Positions 8,659 to 16,579 of a DNA stretch of 64,000 nt are shown piece after piece. Under the pieces are notes generated by a model. The model made no database searches, was not told where the DNA came from, and saw nothing but the letters and a program-made list of their open reading frames with translations. Each line of letters opens with the position of its first letter. Position 1 is the first letter of the stretch. The position numbers and the translations under genes are program-made. This DNA is from Acidobacteriota bacterium (GTDB taxonomy: Bacteria; Acidobacteriota; Terriglobia; Terriglobales; Acidobacteriaceae). Location of the stretch: NCBI GenBank assembly GCA_016196065.1, contig JACPYL010000008.1, positions 434,001-498,000 on the forward strand. The letters run 5' to 3'.

Positions 8659-9351
8659 ATGAAAAGGCTTCTGGTTCTGGCATTATCCGTCTGTCTGTTG
8701 ACTACCGTTCTCTTTGCTGCCGACGAGGCTGACACGAAAGCAAACAGGCGCGTGGAATCGGCCGCCACGGTCCTCGACGAGATTCAGGGAGCGCCCGACC
8801 AGGGCATCCCGGAAGAAGTGCTGGGATCAGCGGAATGCGTTGCCGTGATTCCAACGCTCCTCAAGGGCGGCTTCATATTCGGAGGCCGGTATGGCAAAGG
8901 CGTGGCTAGTTGCCGCACCCCCAAGGGCTGGAGCGCGCCCGCGTTCTTCACCATCGGGGGCGGCAGCTTCGGACTCCAAATCGGTGGCGAAGCCGTCGAC
9001 CTGGTCATGCTGGTCATGAACAAGGACGGCATGAAGAATCTGCTCTCCAGCAATTTCAAGCTGGGCGCAGATGCCAGTGCGGCTGCTGGTCCTGTGGGAC
9101 GCCATGCGTCTGCCAATACAGATTGGAAAATGCGCGCCCAGATTCTTACCTATTCCCGTGCCCGTGGCGCCTTCGCCGGACTGGAACTCAGCGGAGCGGT
9201 CGTAAAGCAGGACAAAGACAGCACGCGCGATTTCTACGGCCGCATGGTTCCATTCAAGACATCGCTGGAAGGCAACATTGAAGCGCCAAAAGACGCCTAC
9301 CCGTTCTTAAACACGCTGGCGAAGTGGGCCAAGGCCGCGGAACAGAAGTAG
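8659..9351 (+). CDS. SYLF/Ysc84 lipid-binding domain protein, secreted
   Basis: 230 aa with a cleavable signal peptide (ends LFAAD, about residue 21). The remainder is one SYLF domain: CVAVIPTLLKGGFIFGGRYGKG, FFTIGGGSFGLQIGGEAVDLV, then a GAFAGLELSGAVV end. The family binds phosphoinositides/phospholipids in eukaryotes; bacterial members are periplasmic or surface proteins of unclear role. GAGG lies 5 nt before ATG. Upstream is a dyad GATGCA-N5-TGCATC (8601-8617) and a GAATT-N5-AATTC dyad (8623-8637), either of which could be an operator; nothing supports a specific regulator. Confidence 0.88.
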   Translation: MKRLLVLALSVCLLTTVLFAADEADTKANRRVESAATVLDEIQGAPDQGIPEEVLGSAECVAVIPTLLKGGFIFGGRYGKGVASCRTPKGWSAPAFFTIGGGSFGLQIGGEAVDLVMLVMNKDGMKNLLSSNFKLGADASAAAGPVGRHASANTDWKMRAQILTYSRARGAFAGLELSGAVVKQDKDSTRDFYGRMVPFKTSLEGNIEAPKDAYPFLNTLAKWAKAAEQK

Positions 9352-9405
9352 GGAAAAAGGATTCCTCAGCGCCGCGTGGCATGTAGCCTCTAGTAGTCGC
9401 CTTGC

Positions 9406-9454
9406 CTGGTCTCTGGTCTCTGGTCGCTGCTGCTGCTTGCTCGCGGTTTGCTAC
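9406..9454. repeat. Degenerate heptad array A (CTGGTCT type), single arm
   Basis: Seven consecutive 7-nt units can be read: CTGGTCT, CTGGTCT, CTGGTCG, CTGCTGC, TGCTTGC, TCGCGGT, TTGCTAC. It lies between convergent genes and runs to the stop codon of the small membrane protein. No inverted partner is evident. See the finding on heptad arrays. Confidence 0.7.
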
Positions 9455-9621
9455 TTGCCCGTTCGCATCGCAATCCACAGTCTCCAAAAGAAAACCAGAC
9501 CGAGTGCTGCGAAGAATGAGCCCAGCACAACCCGCTGGTCGGATGCGCCGGACATGTAACCCAAGCCAAACAGCAGGAGATAGAAGGCAATGAAACTCCG
9601 AATCGTGAGCCAAATATCCAT
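9451..9621 (-). CDS. Small two-helix membrane protein
   Basis: 56 aa from ATG 9621 (MDIWLTIRSF...). Two hydrophobic helices are visible (SFIAFYLLLFGLGYMSG and VVLGSFFAALGLVFFWRLW), separated by a short polar turn (ASDQR), with a basic C-terminus. The frame is open further upstream but that part is charged and lies in the promoter region of the divergent acyltransferase. No strong SD. It resembles short uncharacterised acidobacterial membrane proteins; function unknown. Confidence 0.6.
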   Translation of the reverse strand: MDIWLTIRSFIAFYLLLFGLGYMSGASDQRVVLGSFFAALGLVFFWRLWIAMRTGK

Positions 9622-9718
9622 GGCTGGCACTTTACGCCGAAAGTAGGCCGGATTCCAGCGGCCCGGGTTGGATCTGTCCTTTGTAGAATCCTTGGCCTGC
9701 CTGCTAAACTCCCGCACA

Positions 9719-10618
9719 GTGCGCGAACGCCTCGAATACTGGCTCGTGTGGGTCTTCCTGAAGGTGATGGGGATTCTTCCCCGTCCGCTGGCCCGCGCGA
9801 AAGGTATCAGCCTCGGCTTGCTGGTCTACGTCCTGCATGGACGCCTGCGGCGCGTCGGGATGCAGAACTTGTCGCTGGCCTTTCCAGAAATGTCGCGAAA
9901 GCAGAGAGTTCGCATCCTGCGTGGGGAATACATCTCTTTGGGACGTCAACTCGCCGAGGTCTGCCTCTTCCCTCGCTATACGCGGGAGAATGTCACGCAG
10001 GTAGTTGTCTACGACGGCTTCGAGAATTTCGAGCGTGCCTTCGCGCGCGGCAAGGGCGTCCTGTTTCTGACCGGTCACCTGGGCGGCTGGGAGCTTTCCG
10101 CCTTCGCACACTCTTTGCAAGGGCATCCTCTGTCCGTCGTCATGCGCTCGCTGGACAATCCTCGCGTCGACCATCTGATTCAGAGTTATCGCACCATGCA
10201 CGGCAATCGCACCGTCGATAAAGACGATTTCGTGCGCGGCCTGCTGGCAGCCATGAAGAAGGGCGAGGTCGTGGGTATCCTGATGGACACGAACATGACT
10301 CCGCCGCAGGGCGTGTTCGTGGACTTCTTCGGGATCCCGGCATATACGGCGAGCGGGTTGTCGCGTATCGCCCTACGCACGGATGCAGCCGTGATCCCCA
10401 CGTTCACGATCTGGGATGCGAAGCTCGGGAAATATCGCCTGCGATTCGATCCGGCCGTGAAACTGATCCGCACGGACAACAACGAAAGCGACATCGTCGC
10501 CAACACAGCGCAGTTCACGAAAATTATTGAAAGCTATGTCCGGCGCTACCCTGAACAGTGGCTGTGGGTACACCGCCGATGGAAGACGCGGCCGGAGGGG
10601 GACAAGCCGCTGTACTAG
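9719..10618 (+). CDS. LpxL/HtrB-like lysophospholipid acyltransferase
   Basis: Inner-membrane acyltransferase of the late lipid A (lauroyl/myristoyl) family. The HX4E active site is TGHLGGWEL. Other family marks are the N-terminal helix, RVGMQNLSLAFPEMS, VVGILMDTNMTPPQGVFVDFFG and the C-terminal YPEQWLWVHRRWKTRP, which is near-diagnostic. About 299 aa from GTG 9719; an upstream in-frame TTG at 9668 would add 17 residues, and neither has a clear SD. It is followed 88 bp later by lpxD, which supports a lipid A role. Exact acyl donor and position are inferred. Confidence 0.9.
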   Translation: MRERLEYWLVWVFLKVMGILPRPLARAKGISLGLLVYVLHGRLRRVGMQNLSLAFPEMSRKQRVRILRGEYISLGRQLAEVCLFPRYTRENVTQVVVYDGFENFERAFARGKGVLFLTGHLGGWELSAFAHSLQGHPLSVVMRSLDNPRVDHLIQSYRTMHGNRTVDKDDFVRGLLAAMKKGEVVGILMDTNMTPPQGVFVDFFGIPAYTASGLSRIALRTDAAVIPTFTIWDAKLGKYRLRFDPAVKLIRTDNNESDIVANTAQFTKIIESYVRRYPEQWLWVHRRWKTRPEGDKPLY

Positions 10619-10706
10619 TTGTCGGTAAAAGCTATTCGCCCTCAGGTTTTTTGCGGCGCCGAGAATGATTTGCGAACGTAACGGTTGAACGCGACAATAG
10701 AGGTTC

Positions 10707-11702
10707 ATGAAACGCACTCTTCAATATCTTGCGGAGCGCCTTGGCGGCAGAGTAATTGGCAATGGGACGGTTGAAGTTGCTGCGGTAACGAGCCTCCAGT
10801 CCGCAACGCAGGAAAGCCTTGTCTTCGTCGACGAGGCCAAGCACCTTGATTCCGCACTCACCTCACACGCGGCCGCGGTCATCGCAGGAGAATTTGCCAC
10901 GTCGATCCCTTCCACGAAGCCACTACTGATCCATCCCCATCCACGCCTCGCATTTGCGCGCGCGTCCAAACTCCTGCGTAATGATGAGCAACGTGGCGGA
11001 GTGCACGCTTCGGCGATCGTCTCTGCTTCGGCTCGTCTCGGCAGAGGAGTCGCGATCGGGGCACGTGCCGTTATTGAGGAGAACGTTGTCGTAGGCGATG
11101 GAGCCGTCATTGGCGCCGGATGCGTGATTGGCGACGAAGTGAAGATTGGTACTGATTGCCGGATTGACCCGAACGTGACCGTCTATCCGGGCACGACGAT
11201 CGGTGACCGCGTCGTGATCCAGGCAGGCGCGGTGCTGGGCAGCGAGGGTTTCGGGTATGTTCGCGACGCTGCGACTGGGCACTACGAACAATTTCCGCAA
11301 GTCGGACGCCTCGTGATCGAGGACGACGTCGAGATCGGCGCCAATGCAACCATTGATCGCGGCGCACTCGACGAAACTCGCATTCGCCGCGGCACAAAGA
11401 TCGACAACCTGGTGCATGTGGGCCACAACGTCCAGATCGGCCATGATGTCGTGATCGCAGCGCAGACTGGGCTATCCGGGAGCGCGGTGGTCGAAGACAA
11501 TGTCATCATCGGCGGGCAGGTTGGGATTGCAGACCACGTGCGGATCGAAGAAGGCGCGATCCTCGGCGCGCAGAGCGGCGTTCCATCGAAGAAAGTGATT
11601 CGCGGCAAAGGCATCGTGTTCTGGGGAACTCCGGCGCGTCCGCTGCGAGAGTATCTAAAGGAACTGGCATTCTTGGCGCGAGCGGCGAAGCGAAAAGAAT
11701 AA
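10707..11702 (+). CDS. lpxD: UDP-3-O-acylglucosamine N-acyltransferase
   Basis: Third step of lipid A synthesis: transfer of a 3-hydroxyacyl chain to the 2-amino group of UDP-3-O-acylglucosamine. 331 aa. N-terminal uridine-binding domain (to about residue 100), then left-handed beta-helix hexapeptide repeats (GDGAVIGAGCVIGDEVKIG and many others). The catalytic His lies in IDNLVHVGHNVQIG. The GFGYV segment and GTPARPLREYLKELAFL C-terminus are typical of LpxD. GAGG four bases before ATG supports the start. Neighbouring genes (LpxL-like acyltransferase upstream) fit an envelope lipid locus. Confidence 0.96.
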   Translation: MKRTLQYLAERLGGRVIGNGTVEVAAVTSLQSATQESLVFVDEAKHLDSALTSHAAAVIAGEFATSIPSTKPLLIHPHPRLAFARASKLLRNDEQRGGVHASAIVSASARLGRGVAIGARAVIEENVVVGDGAVIGAGCVIGDEVKIGTDCRIDPNVTVYPGTTIGDRVVIQAGAVLGSEGFGYVRDAATGHYEQFPQVGRLVIEDDVEIGANATIDRGALDETRIRRGTKIDNLVHVGHNVQIGHDVVIAAQTGLSGSAVVEDNVIIGGQVGIADHVRIEEGAILGAQSGVPSKKVIRGKGIVFWGTPARPLREYLKELAFLARAAKRKE

Positions 11703-11714
11703 AGAAAACGCCCT

Positions 11715-11767
11715 GCTGCGAGCTTGCAGCGGGAGTTCGAAAGCCCCCAAGATCGAAGCTCGCAGCT
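11715..11767. repeat. Heptad array pair B (AGCTGCG type), inverted
   Basis: Left arm units TGCTGCG, AGCTTGC, AGCGGG (one base short), AGTTCGA; right arm reads on the opposite strand as AGCTGCG, AGCTTCG. GCTGCGAGCTT (11716-11726) pairs perfectly with AAGCTCGCAGC (11757-11767) across about 30 nt. It fills the gap between lpxD and the next gene and could fold in the mRNA just before its start codon at 11774. Confidence 0.65.
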
Positions 11768-11773
11768 AATGAT

Positions 11774-12433
11774 ATGCCCATCCTCGTCATCGGCGGCCAT
11801 TCCCGCAGCGTCGGCAAAACCAGCGTCGTCGCGGGTCTGATCTCTGCCCTGCCCGAGTTTCATTGGACTGCCTTCAAGATCACGCAATATGGACACGGCA
11901 TATGCTCGGCCAACGGCGCAGCCTGTGACTGCGCGACAGACGATCATGCCTGGGCGGTATCGGAAGAAAGGAATCGCGATGGCGAGTCCGACAGTTCGCG
12001 ATTCCTGGTTGCGGGTGCCGAGCGTGCGTGGTGGGTGCGTACGGAACAAGGAAGGCTTGCGGAAGCCATGCCGCGGGTCCGGCAGATTCTTGCCGGGACA
12101 CAAAATGCGATCATCGAGTCGAACAGCATTCTGCGTTTTCTAAAACCTGATCTCTACCTGACGGTACTCGACCCATCGATTGCTGATTTCAAGAATTCCG
12201 CGCAAACGTTTCTCGATCGTGCGGATGCAGTCCTGCTGCACCCTGCCGAGGACTCCAGTTCCCCGGCGTGGGAGCGCGTCTCACTCAAGCCGGTGGCCAA
12301 CCGTCCAATCTTCGCGATTCGTCCGCCGCAGTATGTCACGCCAGAAGTCGTTCAGTACGTCCGCGAGCGTCTTTCGACAGTGCTGCATCGGACGGAAGAT
12401 CCCTCGCTCGCTCCGGATGACAGGATCAAATGA
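11774..12433 (+). CDS. BioD-like P-loop NTPase, function unknown
   Basis: 219 aa. The N-terminus ILVIGGHSRSVGKTS is a Walker A variant with five residues between Gly and GKT, as in dethiobiotin synthetase (GTDTEVGKT), placing it in the SIMIBI class of P-loop proteins. A later IESNSILRFLKPDLYLTVLD resembles the Walker B/Asp strand of that fold, and RADAVLLHP may correspond to the base-recognition strand. An unusual Cys pair occurs at CDCATDD. It follows lpxD by 71 bp on the same strand, so a link to lipid A or envelope metabolism is possible but unproven. Not assigned as bioD because the substrate residues are not recognisable. Confidence 0.7.
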   Translation: MPILVIGGHSRSVGKTSVVAGLISALPEFHWTAFKITQYGHGICSANGAACDCATDDHAWAVSEERNRDGESDSSRFLVAGAERAWWVRTEQGRLAEAMPRVRQILAGTQNAIIESNSILRFLKPDLYLTVLDPSIADFKNSAQTFLDRADAVLLHPAEDSSSPAWERVSLKPVANRPIFAIRPPQYVTPEVVQYVRERLSTVLHRTEDPSLAPDDRIK

Positions 12434-12439
12434 AAAGCG

Positions 12440-13831
12440 CTATTCCGCATACATCGCAATCACTCGCTCGATCGCCCGCCGGCATACACCACAGAACGCA
12501 TTGTGCCGCGTGAACATAATGCAATTCATCTGCGGACGGTAGTATCCCTTCGCCTGATAGTTCGCGCCTTCGAAAGCCCCTACGCTACTGGCATTTTTTT
12601 GCGTCGCAAACATGGCATCTTCCTTCTCGCGCTCCTTGCGAAAAAGTTCTTCCATCTCCGCTTCCGGCTTTCCAGCAGCTCGCAGCTCCCTGCGCTGCTT
12701 CTGTATATCGGCTTCGTAACGCTCGAATTCTTCCTTCGGCCAGGGAGTGGGAAGCGGCGTGCCCTTCTCGACGAGATCTCTCCACTTCAAGTTTGCCGGA
12801 TCCAGCAGGGCCGTCACGTTCGGCTCCCAGGGTTCTTTCTTCTCTGCCCCAGAAAGATACGCCACGTCGGATGTGTAATACTCGTCCGCCAAAGCAGCAA
12901 AGTGGTGGCCGAATTCGTGGACTCCCACATATCCGGCCCATCCGTTGTCGATCGCGACGGTTGCGTACTGATTGAAGATTCCTCCTCCGCCATAGGTCTT
13001 TCCGTTGACGAGGATCTCGATGAACTCGTAGGGAGCAAACGAAGCTGCGTCACGTAACGTGCGGTTCTCAGCGGTCAGAATGTAGCGCTCGCTGTCGAAG
13101 GTGTCGTAGGTAGCGCCCAGTGGCGATCGACGATAGATCCCGCTTGAAGGCCGCGCAATTCCGCTTTCCGCCGCCGGGGGACACAGTCCCCACACGTTGA
13201 AATCTTTCTGGTGCTCGCGAAATGGCGACGTCGAAAAGAGCGTTTCCAGGAATCGGCGAGCATCTTTTTCGAACTTACCGCGTTCAGCTTCCGTGTAGCC
13301 ATCGCCCATTACAACCAGATCGACTTTCGTGGACGGGTCTCCCATCCTCTGCAACGGAATCAACGCGCCCACGGAAGGCGGACGCGACCGGTCGACAAAC
13401 TTGTCATTCGGATCCACGGCTGTTTTCCAGACCTCTTGAAAGCCGCCGTCCGTGCGGGCTTTCACGGACACTTCGACGGGAACCGACGGGCTTGGAAAGC
13501 GCAGTGATTCGGAAAAAGTGCGGTTCGCGTGCAAGGCTTCGTCGGTATCGCGCCACTCTGTGAATACCGAACTGAACCCGCGCGAGTAAACGAGTTTCCC
13601 AGTCTGCTTTTCGCGGACCTCAAAAATGTAGTTGCCGAGAGCGCTGTCGTCGATTGCCTTGGTAGGATTCCCGGGCCACTCCAGCGGTTCAAGAACGGTC
13701 CTATCCAGGCTGAACCATTCCTGCTTGGAGTTCCCCGCGTGGTAGTAGTCCACGCGCATGGTGCGGGGGGCGGCAAAGCTGACGACGGAAAATGCGAGAG
13801 CAGACAAAACAACCGCGAGGGTTCGTCTCAT
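12440..13831 (-). CDS. Secreted M64-family (IgA peptidase-like) metallopeptidase
   Basis: 463 aa with a signal peptide (cleavage near VSFAAP, residue 21). N-terminal beta domain of about 130 aa, then the M64 catalytic domain: KVDLVVMGDGYTEAE near the start, TYGGGGIFN, and the zinc site VHEFGHHFAALADEYY (HExxH plus downstream Asp). The C-terminus has paired Cys (NCIMFTRHNAFCGVCRRAI). A charged helical insert (about residues 355-405) is rich in Glu, Lys and Arg. Known M64 members include bacterial proteases cleaving IgA, but environmental members have unknown substrates. Ends six bases from the convergent P-loop gene with no visible terminator. Confidence 0.88.
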   Translation of the reverse strand: MRRTLAVVLSALAFSVVSFAAPRTMRVDYYHAGNSKQEWFSLDRTVLEPLEWPGNPTKAIDDSALGNYIFEVREKQTGKLVYSRGFSSVFTEWRDTDEALHANRTFSESLRFPSPSVPVEVSVKARTDGGFQEVWKTAVDPNDKFVDRSRPPSVGALIPLQRMGDPSTKVDLVVMGDGYTEAERGKFEKDARRFLETLFSTSPFREHQKDFNVWGLCPPAAESGIARPSSGIYRRSPLGATYDTFDSERYILTAENRTLRDAASFAPYEFIEILVNGKTYGGGGIFNQYATVAIDNGWAGYVGVHEFGHHFAALADEYYTSDVAYLSGAEKKEPWEPNVTALLDPANLKWRDLVEKGTPLPTPWPKEEFERYEADIQKQRRELRAAGKPEAEMEELFRKEREKEDAMFATQKNASSVGAFEGANYQAKGYYRPQMNCIMFTRHNAFCGVCRRAIERVIAMYAE

Positions 13832-13854
13832 GCGAGAAATTGTACTCGAGTGGC

Positions 13855-14577
13855 TTACTCTCCCGGCTTGATCTCCGTCGCCTTGTCATCCCGAAACGTA
13901 ATTGTGAAAGGCTTGCCCCCGTTAGCGTATTTCAGCGTTCTGGAGCCGTAAGTTCCCGAACCTTCGGGGATGCCGAGCCCCAACGCGAGGCTCGCTTGCA
14001 GTTCACTCATTCCTTGGAGCGCCTCATGGCCGTCGATCGCTTTCCACATTTCGGCGGGCCACCGTTTGTAGAGCTCGTGCGGGTCTTCGATGAAGAACAT
14101 TTCATCGGAATAAATTCTGAAGTCGCCACCTTGTTCGGCCCCGATGGGGACGGCAAAAGGCATTCCATCCAACTCGAACCTCGCTATCACCTGTTTGGCT
14201 TCGGGTGCTTTCGGAGAGACATCGGTGACGACGTCCTGAATTTGCAGCTTCTGAAGCGGCAGCAGCGTCCCGGATTCACGGCTGAAATCTACTTTGCGAC
14301 GCGCGACATTGTAGGGATAGTAAGTGTATCCGTAACCGATCTTCACCCAGATCGGCTGCTTCGTCAGTTCGCGCGCCGACTTCAAATCGTAGGGATGCAG
14401 TTTCTTCGGCGTGATGTAGTAGTCGGCCTTGAGCGCTTTTTCCTGCTTTGGCTTGGCATCCTCTTTGCGTTCCTCATAGCGGTCGTAAACGATGTACGCG
14501 GCACGCGCTCCCGCCAGAACGATCGCGACCATCAGAAATATCTGTATTTTCTTTCGAGACTCAGGATCCATGGCCAT
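13855..14577 (-). CDS. Membrane-anchored hypothetical protein
   Basis: 240 aa, not recognised. One N-terminal transmembrane helix (IQIFLMVAIVLAGARAAYIVY), then a basic/acidic linker (DRYEERKEDAKPKQEKA), then a mostly beta domain predicted outside the cytoplasm (ADYYITPKKLHPYDLKSAREL, WVKIGYGYTYYPY). Start at ATG 14577 or the second ATG two codons in; no good SD. Lies 23 bp downstream of the M64 peptidase start in the same direction, so they may be co-transcribed. It is divergent from the DUF59 gene. Confidence 0.6.
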   Translation of the reverse strand: MAMDPESRKKIQIFLMVAIVLAGARAAYIVYDRYEERKEDAKPKQEKALKADYYITPKKLHPYDLKSARELTKQPIWVKIGYGYTYYPYNVARRKVDFSRESGTLLPLQKLQIQDVVTDVSPKAPEAKQVIARFELDGMPFAVPIGAEQGGDFRIYSDEMFFIEDPHELYKRWPAEMWKAIDGHEALQGMSELQASLALGLGIPEGSGTYGSRTLKYANGGKPFTITFRDDKATEIKPGE

Positions 14578-14600
14578 AGGAATGATCTAAACTTATCGTT

Positions 14601-14918
14601 ATGCCGTTAACCCAGGAAGACGTTCTTAGTGCCCTCAGGCAGTGTTATGACCCCGAAATCCCCGTCAACATTGTCGATTTGGGCCTGATCTATGACGTGC
14701 GCTTCGACGCACTACCGGAAGACCAGCAGGACGTCACCGTAGAGATGACACTCACTGCTCAAGGTTGCCCGGAGCACGTCAACATCAGTGCGCAGGTGAA
14801 GTCGCGAGTGGAACAACTTCCGGGTGTGCGCAATGCCAATGTCAACGTGGTCTGGGAGCCACCCTGGACCCCAGAACGCCTCAGCCCCGACGCGCGCAAG
14901 CAACTGGGGATTGAGTAG
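14601..14918 (+). CDS. DUF59/MIP18-family Fe-S cluster assembly factor
   Basis: 105 aa; the MIP18 (DUF59) domain fills the protein: VLSALRQCYDPEIPVNIVDLGLIYDV at the N-terminus and the conserved Cys in LTAQGCPEHVNISAQVK. Homologues (SufT, PaaD-like, CIA2) help Fe-S cluster maturation. The C-terminus (VWEPPWTPERLSPDARKQLG) is typical of the single-domain bacterial form. No suf or paa genes are nearby, so a general maturation role is the best guess. Confidence 0.9.
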   Translation: MPLTQEDVLSALRQCYDPEIPVNIVDLGLIYDVRFDALPEDQQDVTVEMTLTAQGCPEHVNISAQVKSRVEQLPGVRNANVNVVWEPPWTPERLSPDARKQLGIE

Positions 14919-14921
14919 GGC

Positions 14922-15015
14922 GTCGTCAGTCGTTGGTGGTTCGTCCTTCGCGATGCGTCGCTCGTCCTTCGCTAAATGCAAAAGTCTCAGCTACGAAGTG
15001 CGAACGACGAACGAC
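14922..15015. repeat. Heptad array pair C (GTCGTTC type), inverted
   Basis: Left arm, seven contiguous units: GTCGTCA, GTCGTTG, GTGGTTC, GTCCTTC, GCGATGC, GTCGCTC, GTCCTTC (14922-14970). Right arm: GAAGTGC, GAACGAC, GAACGAC (14995-15015), which is the reverse complement of the left-arm unit. It lies between convergent genes, three bases after one stop and five before the other. The clearest example of the 7-nt period in the window. Confidence 0.75.
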
Positions 15016-15020
15016 GGCCC

Positions 15021-15302
15021 TCAGAACTCTTCCAACTCCTCCAGCAAGCCGCGGCCCCGTTGCTCGACGAGTGCTCCGATCTTGCTACCGATCTTCATCG
15101 CCATATCGAAGAAACGCGTTCCCTGCTGGACGTAGCTGGGAATCTCTTCGCGAATCTGGGTGAATTTTTCGGGATATTCGGACGCCAGGACGGCCAGCCC
15201 GACTCCTGCCGCCAGAACTCCGGCTGGGCGTTTCCCTTTGACGATCAAGATTGTCGCCGCTCCCACCGATCCAGCGATCACTGCCTTCTTCCAGTTCTCC
15301 AT
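15021..15302 (-). CDS. Small hypothetical protein with hydrophobic N-terminal region
   Basis: 93 aa from ATG 15302, supported by GGAG six bases upstream (TTGGAGTCGAC). The first half is hydrophobic (AVIAGSVGAATILIVKG and GVLAAGVGLAVLAS), possibly two short helices. The second half is amphipathic and helical (YPEKFTQIREEIPSYVQQG, RFFDMAMKIGSKIGALVEQRG) and ends in LLEELEEF. Not recognised; could be a small membrane-associated protein. Divergent from the P1 peptidase gene. Confidence 0.65.
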   Translation of the reverse strand: MENWKKAVIAGSVGAATILIVKGKRPAGVLAAGVGLAVLASEYPEKFTQIREEIPSYVQQGTRFFDMAMKIGSKIGALVEQRGRGLLEELEEF

Positions 15303-15402
15303 GTCGACTCCAAGGTTCAAGAAAACTTTCTGGCTCTGGATTGTAAACCAGTCCTCGTGCTTCGATGCTTTATACTGCGCAGTGCGCTGCTCCTGTCTCT
15401 CT

Positions 15403-16569
15403 ATGAAAATGAAAATGTCCATGACTTGTTCCGTCCGAACTCTGTCTGTGCTCCTCCTCGTGAGTGTTTCCGCATTCGGCCAAGGCAAGCCACGCGCACG
15501 CGATCTCGGCGTTCCCTTCGATGGAGATCCAGGACCGCTCAACGCAATCACCGACGTCAGAGGCGTCGAAGTCGGCCATACGACATTGATCTCTGGCAGC
15601 GGCAAGCTCAAGGTGGGCGAAGGTCCCGTCCGCACCGGCGTCACGGCTGTACTACCGCGGGGGAAAGATTCCCTGGATGCGGTGTTTGGCGCGTGGTTCA
15701 CGCTCAACGGCAATGGTGAGATGACCGGCACAACCTGGCTCGACGACTCGGGCTTTCTCGAAGGCCCGGTCATGATCACGAACACGCACAGCGTCGGCGT
15801 CGTGCGGGATTCGGTCATTGCGTGGCGTATCAAAAAGGCTCCGCCCGATTCCGAAGGCTATAGCTGGTCCCTGCCCGTGGTGGCCGAAACGGCCGACGAT
15901 GACCTCAACGACATGAACGGCTTTCATGTGAAGCCAGAACATGTTTTCCACGCGCTCAACAGCGCTCACGGTGGACCGGTCGAAGAAGGCAACGTGGGCG
16001 GCGGGACGGGCATGATCTGCAATGAGTTCAAGGGAGGGATTGGTACCGCTTCTCGCGTCCTGCCTGCCAAACTGGGCGGTTACACGGTCGGGGTGCTGGT
16101 CCAGTGCAATTACGGACGGCGAAGCCAGCTTCGTATCGCAGGCGTACCCGTGGGCAAGGAAATTCCCGATCACCTGGTGCGCGACGAAGACATAGGCTCC
16201 ATCATCATCGTGGTGGCCACCGATGCACCGCTGATTCCGACCCAGCTCAAGCGCGTGGTGCGCCGGGCATCTCTTGGACTGGGACGTGTCGGCAGTTTTT
16301 CAGGCGACGGCTCGGGAGACATTTTTATCGCCTTCTCGACCGCGAACCCAGGCGCTGCGAACCCGAAGGAAATTCGTGATTTAAAGATGCTGCCCAACCA
16401 GCATTTGAATCCTATTTTTCTCGCCACCGTCCAGGCAACCGAAGAGGCCGTCGTCAATGCGATGGTCGCGGCGGAAACCATGACAGGCATCAACGACACG
16501 ACCGTGATTGCATTACCGCACGACAAGTTGCGAGAGGTTTTGAAGAAATACAACCGGCTCGTGAAGTGA
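15403..16569 (+). CDS. P1-family peptidase (DmpA-like aminopeptidase), secreted
   Basis: 388 aa from ATG 15403, giving a signal peptide that ends VSAFGQ. The longer upstream frame overlaps the divergent gene and is rejected. DmpA/BapA-fold N-terminal-nucleophile hydrolase: RDLGVPFDGDPGPLNAITDV, then the conserved region around GGGTGMICNEFKGGIGTASR that includes the self-cleavage site of this family, and NAMVAAETMTGINDTTVIAL near the C-terminus. Family members release N-terminal D- or L-amino acids or beta-amino acids from peptides. The precursor should self-process into two chains. Ten bases from the convergent phosphoesterase. Confidence 0.92.
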   Translation: MKMKMSMTCSVRTLSVLLLVSVSAFGQGKPRARDLGVPFDGDPGPLNAITDVRGVEVGHTTLISGSGKLKVGEGPVRTGVTAVLPRGKDSLDAVFGAWFTLNGNGEMTGTTWLDDSGFLEGPVMITNTHSVGVVRDSVIAWRIKKAPPDSEGYSWSLPVVAETADDDLNDMNGFHVKPEHVFHALNSAHGGPVEEGNVGGGTGMICNEFKGGIGTASRVLPAKLGGYTVGVLVQCNYGRRSQLRIAGVPVGKEIPDHLVRDEDIGSIIIVVATDAPLIPTQLKRVVRRASLGLGRVGSFSGDGSGDIFIAFSTANPGAANPKEIRDLKMLPNQHLNPIFLATVQATEEAVVNAMVAAETMTGINDTTVIALPHDKLREVLKKYNRLVK

Positions 16570-16579
16570 CGACTGCGGA

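Noticed and set aside
11774-12433. Calling this gene bioD
   Set aside because: Only the P-loop variant is shared; no substrate residues or biotin genes support it.
12434-12439. Terminator between the convergent P-loop and M64 genes
   Set aside because: Only six bases separate the stop codons and no hairpin with a U-tract is seen on either strand nearby.
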